This document shows positions 1-5,686 of a DNA stretch of 7,384 bases, one piece after another. The notes beneath the pieces were generated by a model. The model was not told the origin of the DNA. It did not search any database and saw only the letters and a list, made by a program, of their open reading frames with translations. This stretch comes from Dehalococcoidales bacterium (GTDB lineage Bacteria; Chloroflexota; Dehalococcoidia; Dehalococcoidales; Fen-1064). How positions within the stretch are numbered: position 1 is the stretch's first letter; each line of letters opens with the position of its first letter. The DNA lies in assembly GCA_028712845.1 (NCBI GenBank), contig JAQTPO010000097.1, forward strand, positions 1-7,384, written 5' to 3'. The position numbers and the translations under genes were made by a program.

Positions 1-15
1 AATAACAGGCATCAT
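1..15 (-). CDS. Possible start of a further operon gene (5 codons, cut by window edge)
   Basis: On the minus strand two consecutive ATG codons (13-15 and 10-12) are followed by codons for Pro-Val-Ile, open to the window edge. A purine-rich AGAAGGAT (complement of 21-28) lies about seven bases before the first ATG, a good ribosome-binding site. Position fits the next gene of the ABC-transporter operon, typically an ATP-binding subunit, but five residues cannot identify a product. A competing ATG at 47-49 opens another frame without a ribosome-binding site. This is a tentative call resting only on the start context. Confidence 0.3.
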
Positions 16-115
16 CAAATATCCTTCTGGATACGATAATACCTACCATTATATACCAATCAAAGTGGAAACAATTAATCTTGCTTAGAAAGCCATTAAT
101 ACCAGACACAAGCTC

Positions 116-1072
116 TTAACGCGCGCTGAAAGCTTTTGGCTTCTTAATCTTCTGGCTTCCGTAACGCCCTAACCCACCCCTTAATCTGGGATCAAGCAGG
201 TCTCTTAATGCATCCCCGAGCATGCTGATGCCATAAACTGCAATACTGAGAGCAACACCAGGCCAGAGTGCCATCCATGGGGCTTTCAACATATACTTGC
301 GTCCCGCGCCGCTGAGCATACCACCCCAGCTGGGATTCGGAGGAGGCACCCCAAATCCCAGGAAACTGAGTGAGGCTTCAGCCAGAATTGCGTAAGCCAT
401 ATTCACAGTAAATAGTATGATAACTACCGGCATGATATTAGGCAGTATATGATAAATAAGTATTCTTCTTATGGGACTGCCCACGGCTGATGCCGCTTCT
501 ACATAGGTATTTTGTTTGATGCCAATAACAGCACTTCTAATGGTACGGGAACTGGCTATACCCCCCGAAATACCTAAAACCACTACTACCTGTAAAAGCC
601 CAGGGCCTAGGATAGACATCACGGTTAAAAGTATGATAAGTGATGGGAAGCACATCCATGCATCAACAAACCTCTGGATTAAAAGATCTAACCTCCCGCC
701 GATAAACCCGGAAATAACACCAAGAAGCAGAGCCACTACAAGATTTATCGCCGGGGCAGCTACACCAACCACCATCGAAATACGAGCCCCATAGATAACA
801 CGGGAAAGAAGGTCACGACCAAGTTGATCTGTGCCGAAAAGAAACTGTCCCGATGGAGACTCAAACATATGCTTTGCATTAATATCATTTACGCCATATG
901 GAGCGACAAAATTAGCGAAAATACCAATAAATAGCATAGCCAGCACGACGACACCACCGAAAGTACCGAGTGGCTTTTCTTTGACTAATCTTATACCCAG
1001 ATCAACCAGAAAAGAGTGGGGTTTCTTCTCATGTGCCTTATCTATGGGCTTACTAAATCCAATCGTAGACAC
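116..1072 (-). CDS. ABC transporter permease, DppC/OppC type
   Basis: Inner-membrane permease subunit of a peptide/nickel-type ABC importer, pairing with the adjacent DppB-type subunit to form the channel. From the GTG at 1070-1072 the protein has 318 residues, normal for the family. A cytoplasmic N-terminus precedes a first membrane segment near residues 38-57. The family signature FGTDQLGRDLLSRVIYGARIS lies at about 79-99 (FGTDQLGRD, then LLSRVIYGARIS). Further hydrophobic segments lie near 100-124, 143-170, 213-235 and 268-288. The ATPase-contacting EAA-type loop is around 188-206 (TYVEAASAVGSP), followed by EASLSFLGFGVPPPNPSWGG and the C-terminal LGDALRDLLDPRLRG. An upstream in-frame TTG (1124-1126) would overlap the preceding gene by 26 bases. 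I prefer GTG because AAGGAG sits just before it and family members rarely carry the extra 18 residues. It starts 28 bases after the previous stop, so the two are surely cotranscribed. The tail after residue 300 is basic and unremarkable. Substrate is unknown. Confidence 0.95.
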   Translation of the reverse strand: MSTIGFSKPIDKAHEKKPHSFLVDLGIRLVKEKPLGTFGGVVVLAMLFIGIFANFVAPYGVNDINAKHMFESPSGQFLFGTDQLGRDLLSRVIYGARISMVVGVAAPAINLVVALLLGVISGFIGGRLDLLIQRFVDAWMCFPSLIILLTVMSILGPGLLQVVVVLGISGGIASSRTIRSAVIGIKQNTYVEAASAVGSPIRRILIYHILPNIMPVVIILFTVNMAYAILAEASLSFLGFGVPPPNPSWGGMLSGAGRKYMLKAPWMALWPGVALSIAVYGISMLGDALRDLLDPRLRGGLGRYGSQKIKKPKAFSAR

Positions 1073-1076
1073 TATT

Positions 1077-1082
1077 CTCCTT
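1077..1082 (-). promoter_or_regulatory. Ribosome-binding site deciding the DppC-type start
   Basis: The minus strand reads AAGGAG here, with four or five bases before the GTG at 1070-1072. The spacing is slightly short but the match is good, and no comparable site precedes the alternative TTG at 1124-1126. This supports the GTG start. Confidence 0.6.
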
Positions 1083-1100
1083 TTCTGTAAGCAAATATCA

Positions 1101-2051
1101 CTATCTATAACGAATTCTAGGGTCAAGATAAGAATAGCTCACATCCACCGCTAAATTGGTTACTAACACAAAAGTAGCAATAAACAAGTTCACGCCCGAA
1201 ATTATAGGGTAATCTCTCTTTTGGAGAGCATCTAACATCAGTGTCCCCATACCGGGCAAGTTAAATATCTGCTCCATAATAACTGTACCGGAAATCAATA
1301 TCGGGATTTGCATACCGATCATCGTAACCACCGGGATAAGGGCATTTCGTAAAGTGTGTCTGATGACCACCACTCTCTCCGAGAGACCTTTTGACCAGGC
1401 AGTTCTGATATAGTCCTGTTTCAATACCTCCAGCATCATAGTACGAGTCATTCTCATCGTATTCCCTGAAGCATGTAAACCCATGATAAGCGCCGGTAGA
1501 AGAAACATTCCCAGATTGCCTAATAGATTATCGGAGAGCTTGATCAGTGTCATAGCTGGGGACCAGTGCCACCATATCGCAGGATAAACCATTATCAGCG
1601 TCCCCAGCCAGAAGTTCGGTACACACAGGAATAATATAGCGATACTTCTTCCCGCATGGTCACCAAGGCTATCCTGGCGTATTGCAGAGAAAATTCCTAT
1701 AGGTATCGCAATTATCTGTCCTATAATGATTGCCAGGAAACCCAATTCCAGACTGACAGGTAAGCGTTGTTTTAGCTCGTCAATGACTGGGCGGTTTGTC
1801 CACAAAGACTGTCCGATATCACCACGTACCAGATTTCCCAACCACCGCCCGTATTGGACATACACCGGGACATTCAGACCGAGACGTTCCATCAGGGCTG
1901 CACGGTCAATCCTCGCAAGTCCTTCCTGGTCAGCGAGCATGATATCTACTGTATTTGCCGGAATGAACCTTACCAGAAAGAAGACTATTATTGTTACCAA
2001 AAATAGCGTAGGTATAACCAGCAATATCCTTCTAATTATATAAAACTGCAT
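1101..2051 (-). CDS. ABC transporter permease, DppB/OppB type
   Basis: First inner-membrane permease subunit of the importer, 316 residues, typical length. It begins with the family pattern of a basic residue pair and a long hydrophobic segment (residues 9-29, ending FFLVRFIP). A periplasmic region follows with RLGLNVPVYVQYGRWL (about 56-71) and GDIGQSLWTNRPV. Membrane segments lie near 100-123, 135-160, 180-195, 236-257 and 286-305. The cytoplasmic EAA-type loop that docks on the ATPase is at about 205-226 (EVLKQDYIRTAWSKGLSE). EQIFNLPGMGTLM (260-272) and the ending SYLDPRIRYR are further hallmarks. The ATG at 2049-2051 is preceded by AAAGGTAG about seven bases upstream. It lies 148 bases after the binding-protein gene, a gap holding a strong hairpin, and 28 bases before the second permease. 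Family membership is clear from the motifs; the substrate (peptide, nickel, sugar oligomer or other) is not determinable. Confidence 0.95.
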   Translation of the reverse strand: MQFYIIRRILLVIPTLFLVTIIVFFLVRFIPANTVDIMLADQEGLARIDRAALMERLGLNVPVYVQYGRWLGNLVRGDIGQSLWTNRPVIDELKQRLPVSLELGFLAIIIGQIIAIPIGIFSAIRQDSLGDHAGRSIAILFLCVPNFWLGTLIMVYPAIWWHWSPAMTLIKLSDNLLGNLGMFLLPALIMGLHASGNTMRMTRTMMLEVLKQDYIRTAWSKGLSERVVVIRHTLRNALIPVVTMIGMQIPILISGTVIMEQIFNLPGMGTLMLDALQKRDYPIISGVNLFIATFVLVTNLAVDVSYSYLDPRIRYR

Positions 2052-2086
2052 TTAACTACCTTTTAAACGTTCGTAGAATTATCCCC

Positions 2087-2116
2087 CCGCCCGCAGGGCT
2101 AACGCCCTGCGGGCGG
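2087..2116 (-). repeat. Strong GC-rich inverted repeat between binding-protein and permease genes
   Basis: A perfect 13-bp inverted repeat: CCGCCCGCAGGGC (2087-2099), loop TAAC (2100-2103) and GCCCTGCGGGCGG (2104-2116). In minus-strand mRNA it forms a very stable tetraloop hairpin, followed by GGGGATAATTC and not by a U-run, so it is not a standard intrinsic terminator. By analogy with intercistronic hairpins in other binding-protein transporter operons (for example the malE-malF gap), it may protect the upstream message or reduce readthrough, favouring receptor over permease. It may also be a copy of a dispersed palindromic repeat. Confidence 0.75.
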
Positions 2117-2120
2117 ACAC

Positions 2121-2133
2121 GGGACTTTGTCCC
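2121..2133 (-). repeat. Small second hairpin next to the GC-rich one
   Basis: GGGAC (2121-2125), TTT, GTCCC (2129-2133) form a 5-bp stem with a three-base loop. On the mRNA it comes just before the larger hairpin at 2087-2116, so the gap contains two tandem stem-loops. Modest on its own; noted because the pair may be one unit. Confidence 0.45.
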
Positions 2134-2199
2134 TTTAGAATCACTGAAGCCTTAAATATGTTTGTGTCTGTCTGTTTATTTACTTATAAACGAGCATCA

Positions 2200-4017
2200 C
2201 TATTTCTCACCCAGCCAAACACGTGCGAATATACCACCGGAGGCATGATATGCCAGTTCGAATTCTCCGTGGTAACCTTTTATCCATGGTTGTGCCACTA
2301 CATACGAATTAGGAGTCATCGTCAATGGTATATAGAACACATTCTCCATAAGATAGAAATTCAGCTTCTTCATCAGCTCGTTTCGCTGCGCCTCATCTAC
2401 TGTACTCTGAATTTTAGCCCACTGTTCTTCTGCTGATGGGTCAGTGTATTTCATGCGTCTCTCAGGCGTTATCATTCTAACAAAAGTAGTGGTGTAACTG
2501 GGAGTGCCTATGTCAGTCACTATCGCCTGAGGATATGCCCATGGACTTTGTCTCATAGTCGTATATATAGCATCTTCTTTAACTACGATATTCAGTTTAA
2601 CGCCAATCTTGGACCATTGATTCTTGAGTATTTCCAACTGGTCGGTCGAATATAGTGTAGAAGTGACTATTTCCATAGTGAAACCCTGGGGATATCCTGC
2701 TTCGCTGAGAAGTTGCTTTGCCTTAGTCGGATTATTGGTATATATTTCCTGAATGTTTTGCGGCAGTTTATCGAACGGAGTATAAAGCGCGCTCCCCATT
2801 GCCTCATTCAAAATACTTATGTATCTCTCGGATTTTCCCGGTAGCATCTCTAACATTTCGGTAACATCTGACCCCATCGCCAGAGCCTTACGAACCTTCA
2901 GGTCACTGAACGGTGCGGTGTCCATTTGCATCGCGATAGCATAACCAAAATTAACTACCTCTCCCCACTGCAGGTCGGGCATCTCTTTAGCAAGTTGTTC
3001 CTGAGTAATGGGGTCGATCGGACGATATGTAACAAAATCTGCTTTGCCCGACCGTATTGCCGCCATTCTGGTAGATTCATCAGGGATGACCAGCTCTTTG
3101 ATCTCGTCGAAATATGGTAACTGGTATCCAGGATGAAGCTCATCTGTTCCCCAGTAATCAGGGTTCTTTGTTAATCGGAAGATACTGCCGGAGACATAAT
3201 CCGTCAGCAAATATGGTCCTGTCCCGCAGACATTATGCCAGTCTTCCATATCTCCGTAAGTCTTTATCACCTCGGGTGGATATATTGTGTTGTAATAGTC
3301 GTTTAGAATCAGTATCAGGGACACAAAATTAAATTTTTTAGCTTTAAAAACAAGCGTGTATTTATCTTTAACAATGATTTCTTGCATCGCATCCATGCCA
3401 GAACGGGGATTCCACGTTGTAACCTTGGTGAAGCCACTGCCGATACCATAACGCCGGTCAAAACAGTATTTTACATCCTCGGCAGTTACTTCCCTTCCAT
3501 TCGCAGGAGGTTTATTCTGGAAATGAATACCTTTTCGCAGGTGAATGGTATAAGTAATACCATCCGCTGATACTTCCCAGCTTTCAGCTAGCGCACCTCT
3601 GGTGTTCCCCGGAGAGAAATAATAGCCATTAAGTGAATACTCTTTGGTTCCACCCGGACCTTTCGCCCGGTCTGCAATGCCAAGCGCTTCCAGGACAGTG
3701 TCACGTATGCGCTGTTCCCCTTGCCAGACAGAACGGAAGGGGTCAAAACTCCTTGTAATATCATATTGTTCGGCTACCGTTAATACACCGCCATATTTCG
3801 GTGTTTCCTTTGACGTGGGAGCGGCTGTAGTCGTAGGAGATGTAGTAGGTATCCAAGCAGGTGCTGTGGTCTGTGCCGTAGTAGGTGTGGTGGTAGGTGT
3901 TGTCGTACCAGTCGTCGTAGGTGTGGTAGTCGGTTCGGCTTTTCCGCACGAAGCTAAAATTAAAGAAAAGACTAACAATCCGCTAACCAACAACCATAAC
4001 ATCTTGTTTCTTGCCAT
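2200..4017 (-). CDS. ABC transporter substrate-binding lipoprotein, family 5 (DppA/OppA-like)
   Basis: Extracytoplasmic receptor of the importer, 605 residues. The N-terminus is a lipoprotein signal peptide: MARNK, a hydrophobic stretch (6-21) and the lipobox LASC with the lipidated cysteine at residue 24. Residues about 29-68 form a Thr/Pro-rich low-complexity linker (22 Thr in residues 30-68) tethering the domain to the lipid. The SBP_bac_5 domain follows from about 74 (KYGGVLTVAEQ) to the end. Its recognisable core is LAESWEVSADGITYTIHLRKG (143-163, with LAESWEVSADG and YTIHLRKG) then ANGREVTAEDVKYCFDR. Other typical stretches are DWHNVCGTGPYLLTDY and the C-terminal MENVFYIPL. The start ATG at 4015-4017 is preceded by AAAGGGGGAAAG. 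It is the first gene of the transport operon, with its own promoter. Members of this family bind peptides, nickel, sugars or opines; motifs here do not distinguish. Linker style and sequence recall Chloroflexota lipoproteins (memory, not search). Confidence 0.95.
   Translation of the reverse strand: MARNKMLWLLVSGLLVFSLILASCGKAEPTTTPTTTGTTTPTTTPTTAQTTAPAWIPTTSPTTTAAPTSKETPKYGGVLTVAEQYDITRSFDPFRSVWQGEQRIRDTVLEALGIADRAKGPGGTKEYSLNGYYFSPGNTRGALAESWEVSADGITYTIHLRKGIHFQNKPPANGREVTAEDVKYCFDRRYGIGSGFTKVTTWNPRSGMDAMQEIIVKDKYTLVFKAKKFNFVSLILILNDYYNTIYPPEVIKTYGDMEDWHNVCGTGPYLLTDYVSGSIFRLTKNPDYWGTDELHPGYQLPYFDEIKELVIPDESTRMAAIRSGKADFVTYRPIDPITQEQLAKEMPDLQWGEVVNFGYAIAMQMDTAPFSDLKVRKALAMGSDVTEMLEMLPGKSERYISILNEAMGSALYTPFDKLPQNIQEIYTNNPTKAKQLLSEAGYPQGFTMEIVTSTLYSTDQLEILKNQWSKIGVKLNIVVKEDAIYTTMRQSPWAYPQAIVTDIGTPSYTTTFVRMITPERRMKYTDPSAEEQWAKIQSTVDEAQRNELMKKLNFYLMENVFYIPLTMTPNSYVVAQPWIKGYHGEFELAYHASGGIFARVWLGEK
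3814..3933 (-). repeat. Degenerate ACT/ACC triplet repeat encoding the Thr/Pro linker
   Basis: Codons for residues 29-68 of the lipoprotein are runs of ACx interspersed with CCx, giving TTTPTTT-like units. The DNA is imperfectly repetitive (on the plus strand GTAGGTGTGGT-like units). Such tracts can change length by replication slippage. The plus-strand shadow reading frame here (VVVGVVVG-like) is an artefact of this composition. Confidence 0.8.
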
Positions 4018-4051
4018 AACTTTCCCCCTTTAAATAAAATAGTATTTGTAA

Positions 4052-4074
4052 ATCACTATAAGATAGAAAGTGAT
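4052..4074. promoter_or_regulatory. Inverted repeat in the leader of the binding-protein gene
   Basis: ATCACT (4052-4057) and AGTGAT (4069-4074) are perfect 6-bp arms separated by 11 bases. It sits inside the predicted 5' leader, between promoter and start codon. It could be a protein-binding site or a weak RNA stem; nothing else identifies a partner. Confidence 0.3.
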
Positions 4075-4127
4075 ATTGGTTATATCTTCACCTCCTCAAA
4101 GAGGCATGCCCATAATATTTTTGTCCA

Positions 4128-4156
4128 ATGATAATTCCTCATAAGTTCACTGTCAG
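4128..4156 (-). promoter_or_regulatory. Predicted promoter of the ABC transporter operon
   Basis: Minus strand shows CTGACA (-35, 4151-4156), a 17-base spacer and TATCAT (-10, 4128-4133), each one mismatch from the sigma-70 consensus. Transcription would start near 4121, giving a leader of about 104 bases before the lipoprotein ATG. It lies between the TetR stop codon and the lipoprotein gene, so the operon could be transcribed separately from the regulator. No terminator is evident between TetR and this promoter, so readthrough is also possible. Confidence 0.55.
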
Positions 4157-4165
4157 GTGCCTATT

Positions 4166-4180
4166 ACAGTATGCAACTGT
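4166..4180. promoter_or_regulatory. Small dyad just upstream of the transporter promoter
   Basis: ACAGT (4166-4170) and ACTGT (4176-4180) flank five bases, an operator-like 5-5-5 dyad located ten bases upstream of the -35 hexamer and just after the TetR gene end. It does not resemble the TetR-gene palindrome at 4843-4864. A short dyad like this can arise by chance. Confidence 0.25.
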
Positions 4181-4192
4181 CCCCAATAACCA

Positions 4193-4804
4193 TCACTTAC
4201 TAACCACCCGTATTTGTTTCATGACGGCTTCTAGTTGTTTCTCTGCATATTCTTCAACTGTAAACCAGTCCTTTAATAACCAGCGTCGCAATGCCCATTC
4301 ATGAGATAATGCCCAGATATTAAAGGCTAAAAGATGTGGGTCAGCCACTTGAAATTCTCCCGCTTCCACACCATCACGCAATAGATTTTCAAAAAATTGA
4401 ATACAGTCTTTGATTGTTTGCGTAAGTTCTCGTAAATAAACACGGTCGATCACAAGCGATTCTCTAGTCAGGAATATGATGCCATATTGCTTTCTTTCGG
4501 CTTGGAGTAACCAGAATTTAATACATTCGCATAGAGCTTTCGTCGGTTTCACATTCCCGAGACTTTTATGAAAATCCAGTAATTCATGGAAATTGCCTAA
4601 ACCTCTTTTAACAACAACACTGATTACATCATCTTTAGAATTAAAAAAATGATATATGCCCCCACTTGTTATATTTAAGGCATCCGCCAAATCACGCATC
4701 GAAGTTCCAGCAATGCCCTTTTTCAGAAACAACTTGATTGCTACATCTGCAATCTGCTTCCTGCGTTCCTCACGATTCCGCTCTGTCTCAATTTTTTTCG
4801 CCAC
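4193..4804 (-). CDS. TetR/AcrR-family transcriptional regulator
   Basis: Cytoplasmic ligand-responsive DNA-binding protein, 203 residues, normal for the family. The N-terminal TetR domain spans about 13-62: REERRKQIADVAIKLFLKKG, then the helix-turn-helix GTSMRDLADALNITSGGIYHFF (GTSMRDLADAL at 33-43, recognition part NITSGGIYHFF at 44-54) and SKDDVI. The C-terminal ligand and dimerisation domain (about 70-200) is all-helical, with a hydrophobic middle and an ending FTVEEYAEKQLEAVMKQI. This recalls regulators of lipid or acyl-CoA metabolism, but the ligand cannot be inferred. The start is GTG at 4802-4804, with AAGGAAAGG upstream at a somewhat long spacing (about 11 bases); no better start keeps the DNA-binding domain intact. 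It lies directly upstream of, and in the same direction as, the transporter genes. Its own promoter carries a perfect palindrome, implying autorepression. Whether it controls the transporter is an inference from proximity. Confidence 0.93.
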   Translation of the reverse strand: MAKKIETERNREERRKQIADVAIKLFLKKGIAGTSMRDLADALNITSGGIYHFFNSKDDVISVVVKRGLGNFHELLDFHKSLGNVKPTKALCECIKFWLLQAERKQYGIIFLTRESLVIDRVYLRELTQTIKDCIQFFENLLRDGVEAGEFQVADPHLLAFNIWALSHEWALRRWLLKDWFTVEEYAEKQLEAVMKQIRVVSK

Positions 4805-4842
4805 TGATTTTGCTGCCTTTCCTTATACCATAGGCTCTGGAA

Positions 4843-4864
4843 ACATACCTAACGTTAGGTATGT
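4843..4864. promoter_or_regulatory. Perfect 22-bp palindrome, probable TetR operator
   Basis: ACATACCTAAC (4843-4853) is followed without spacer by its exact reverse complement GTTAGGTATGT (4854-4864). It begins nine bases downstream of the predicted -10 (TATAAA, 4873-4878), so it covers the expected transcription start and first transcribed bases of the TetR gene. Size, perfect symmetry and location fit the autoregulatory operator of a TetR-family dimer. No similar palindrome is seen before the lipoprotein gene. Confidence 0.8.
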
Positions 4865-4872
4865 CGTGTCAT

Positions 4873-4900
4873 TTTATATCATACCGTTTTACTTTGTCAA
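4873..4900 (-). promoter_or_regulatory. Predicted promoter of the TetR gene
   Basis: Minus strand has a consensus -35 TTGACA (4895-4900), a 16-base spacer and TATAAA (4873-4878). An alternative -10 register, TAAAAT, gives an 18-base spacer. Transcription would start near 4866, at the edge of the 22-bp palindrome, so repressor binding would block initiation. Confidence 0.7.
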
Positions 4901-4995
4901 TAGGGAATTTAACTATTATTTATTACACATATACTAAACGAAGCAGACCAGCAAACCGTAAATGCGGATAGCCCGCAACAGGTTCAGTAAATGTA

Positions 4996-5030
4996 AAAGA
5001 GGGGTGCAGTGCATTATCCTACCCCTCTTT
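4996..5030 (-). terminator. Hairpin terminator after the zinc-ribbon-like gene
   Basis: Perfect 10-bp arms AAAGAGGGGT (4996-5005) and ACCCCTCTTT (5021-5030) with a 15-base loop. On the minus strand the second arm ends in TTTT followed by ACATTT, a modest U-tract. It lies 22 bases downstream of the small gene's stop codon and upstream of the TetR promoter, so it separates the two transcription units. Purines at the plus-strand side give a similar shape for the other direction, but no plus-strand gene needs it. Confidence 0.65.
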
Positions 5031-5052
5031 GGTAACTATGCTTGAAGACTGG

Positions 5053-5253
5053 TTATTTCTCGTCTTTACTCCAATCTTCCGTCGGAGTATATTTGGCACC
5101 GACCGGTACCGGCTGTCTTTTTAATTCCCTTATATCCTTGAGTTCTCTACGTAAACTACATTGCAGGCATTGTGCAAACCAGCCATCCATATCGCGGTCA
5201 ATAAACAGGTCGCCCCCGCAACGAGTGCAAGCCTTTAATTTCCAATGTAACAT
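5053..5253 (-). CDS. Small zinc-ribbon-like protein (CxxC...CxxC), function unknown
   Basis: A 66-residue soluble protein with two CxxC knuckles: C9-T-R-C12 and C29-L-Q-C32, the pattern of a zinc ribbon (or another four-cysteine metal site). Between them is GGDLFIDRDMDGWFAQ. After the second knuckle comes a charged segment RRELKDIRELKR and a polar tail. The ATG at 5251-5253 has an ideal ribosome-binding site AGGAGG (5260-5265) with six-base spacing, so this short gene is surely translated. It recalls small uncharacterised Chloroflexota proteins with CPRCGGD...DGWYEQCLQC-like cores, from memory only. It follows the ferredoxin gene by 161 bases with a structured leader and ends at a hairpin terminator. 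Possible roles are nucleic-acid or protein binding; nothing here decides. Confidence 0.85.
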   Translation of the reverse strand: MLHWKLKACTRCGGDLFIDRDMDGWFAQCLQCSLRRELKDIRELKRQPVPVGAKYTPTEDWSKDEK

Positions 5254-5266
5254 CTTACACCTCCTT

Positions 5267-5333
5267 TTATCACATCCGCACCACTACCTTGTAACGAAAT
5301 TTTACAGAAATAGTTACTCGCTGTATGTGATAA
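5267..5333 (-). promoter_or_regulatory. Long-range inverted repeat in the leader of the zinc-ribbon-like gene
   Basis: TTATCACAT (5267-5275) and ATGTGATAA (5325-5333) are perfect 9-bp arms around 49 bases. Nested inside are GTAAC (5291-5295) and GTTAC (5313-5317). In the transcript the inner arm ends immediately before the AGGAGG ribosome-binding site (5260-5265), so folding could influence translation initiation. It does not match a riboswitch class I recognise. Confidence 0.4.
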
Positions 5334-5341
5334 TGGTCTCA
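5326..5341. promoter_or_regulatory. Candidate Crp-type binding site
   Basis: Plus strand reads TGTGA, six bases (TAATGG), TCTCA: one mismatch from the Crp-type consensus TGTGA-N6-TCACA. It sits in the gap upstream of the zinc-ribbon-like gene and near a Crp/Fnr-family gene. It overlaps an arm of the longer inverted repeat, so only one of the two readings may be meaningful. Confidence 0.3.
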
Positions 5342-5414
5342 TTTTGATGAGGAGGTGGGGCACATCTTATGAATGAATGGTAAAATTTCTAAATTCGGAG
5401 GTTAAAAATCAGGT

Positions 5415-5621
5415 TCAATATTCTTTGATAACGATTTCAAATGAGCAGGTGAGGGCGCCGGTGGGGCAGACTGCTTCGCAGGTAGTACACCAATGGCAAT
5501 CTTCCGTTTCAACGATAGTAACAATTTTATTTATCATAACAATAGCGCCGCATTTGCAGACGCTGATACAAAGTCCGCATTGATTGCATTTTGCCTGATT
5601 AACCAAAGGCATTTCCGTCAT
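5415..5621 (-). CDS. Small 2[4Fe-4S] ferredoxin-type protein
   Basis: A 68-residue electron-transfer protein with two cluster motifs. The first is C12-x2-C15-x2-C18-x3-C22; the second is C42-x2-C45-x2-C48-x3-C52-Pro. In the usual pairing, three cysteines of one motif and the last of the other ligate each cluster. The first motif lacks the customary proline after C22, reading VCKCGAI with an extra Cys24; Cys59 is another non-motif cysteine. The ATG at 5619-5621 has GGAGG (5629-5633) seven bases upstream. It lies 62 bases after the Crp/Fnr-family gene, with no convincing terminator or promoter between, so cotranscription is likely. It could carry electrons for an oxidoreductase elsewhere or serve as the redox partner of the module; no partner enzyme is visible in the window. 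Confidence 0.92.
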   Translation of the reverse strand: MTEMPLVNQAKCNQCGLCISVCKCGAIVMINKIVTIVETEDCHWCTTCEAVCPTGALTCSFEIVIKEY

Positions 5622-5657
5622 CTACATGCCTCCATATATATACACTGTAATAAATCC

Positions 5658-5686
5658 TGAGACGCCTGTCTGTAACCTTTGTCTCA
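5658..5686 (-). repeat. Weak inverted repeat at the end of the Crp/Fnr-family gene
   Basis: TGAGAC (5658-5663) and GTCTCA (5681-5686) form 6-bp arms around 17 bases, including the stop codon of the regulator. The transcript after it reads GGATTTATTA, a poor U-tract. It could attenuate readthrough into the ferredoxin gene but is too weak to call a terminator. Confidence 0.25.

Noticed and set aside
1073..1126. TTG start extending the DppC-type permease by 18 residues
   Set aside because: It would overlap the upstream permease by 26 bases and add sequence not typical of the family; the GTG at 1070-1072 has a good ribosome-binding site.
831..1154. Plus-strand open frame of 107 codons
   Set aside because: Antisense to the permease genes, which carry unmistakable family motifs.
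2087..2116. Calling the GC-rich hairpin an intrinsic terminator
   Set aside because: The minus-strand transcript continues GGGGATAATTC without a U-tract, and the downstream permeases need to be transcribed with the receptor.
2158..2436. Plus-strand open frame of 92 codons
   Set aside because: Mostly antisense to the lipoprotein C-terminus; no ribosome-binding site and no recognisable domain.
3644..4033. Plus-strand open frame of 129 codons with Val/Gly-rich repeats
   Set aside because: It is the antisense of the Thr/Pro linker and N-terminus of the lipoprotein; its VVVG repeats follow from the ACx/CCx codons. No ribosome-binding site or family motif.
5350..5383. Plus-strand AGGAGGTG followed by ATG
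   Set aside because: The frame is ATG plus three codons, then TAA, and no larger plus-strand gene follows; probably chance or part of the intergenic structure.
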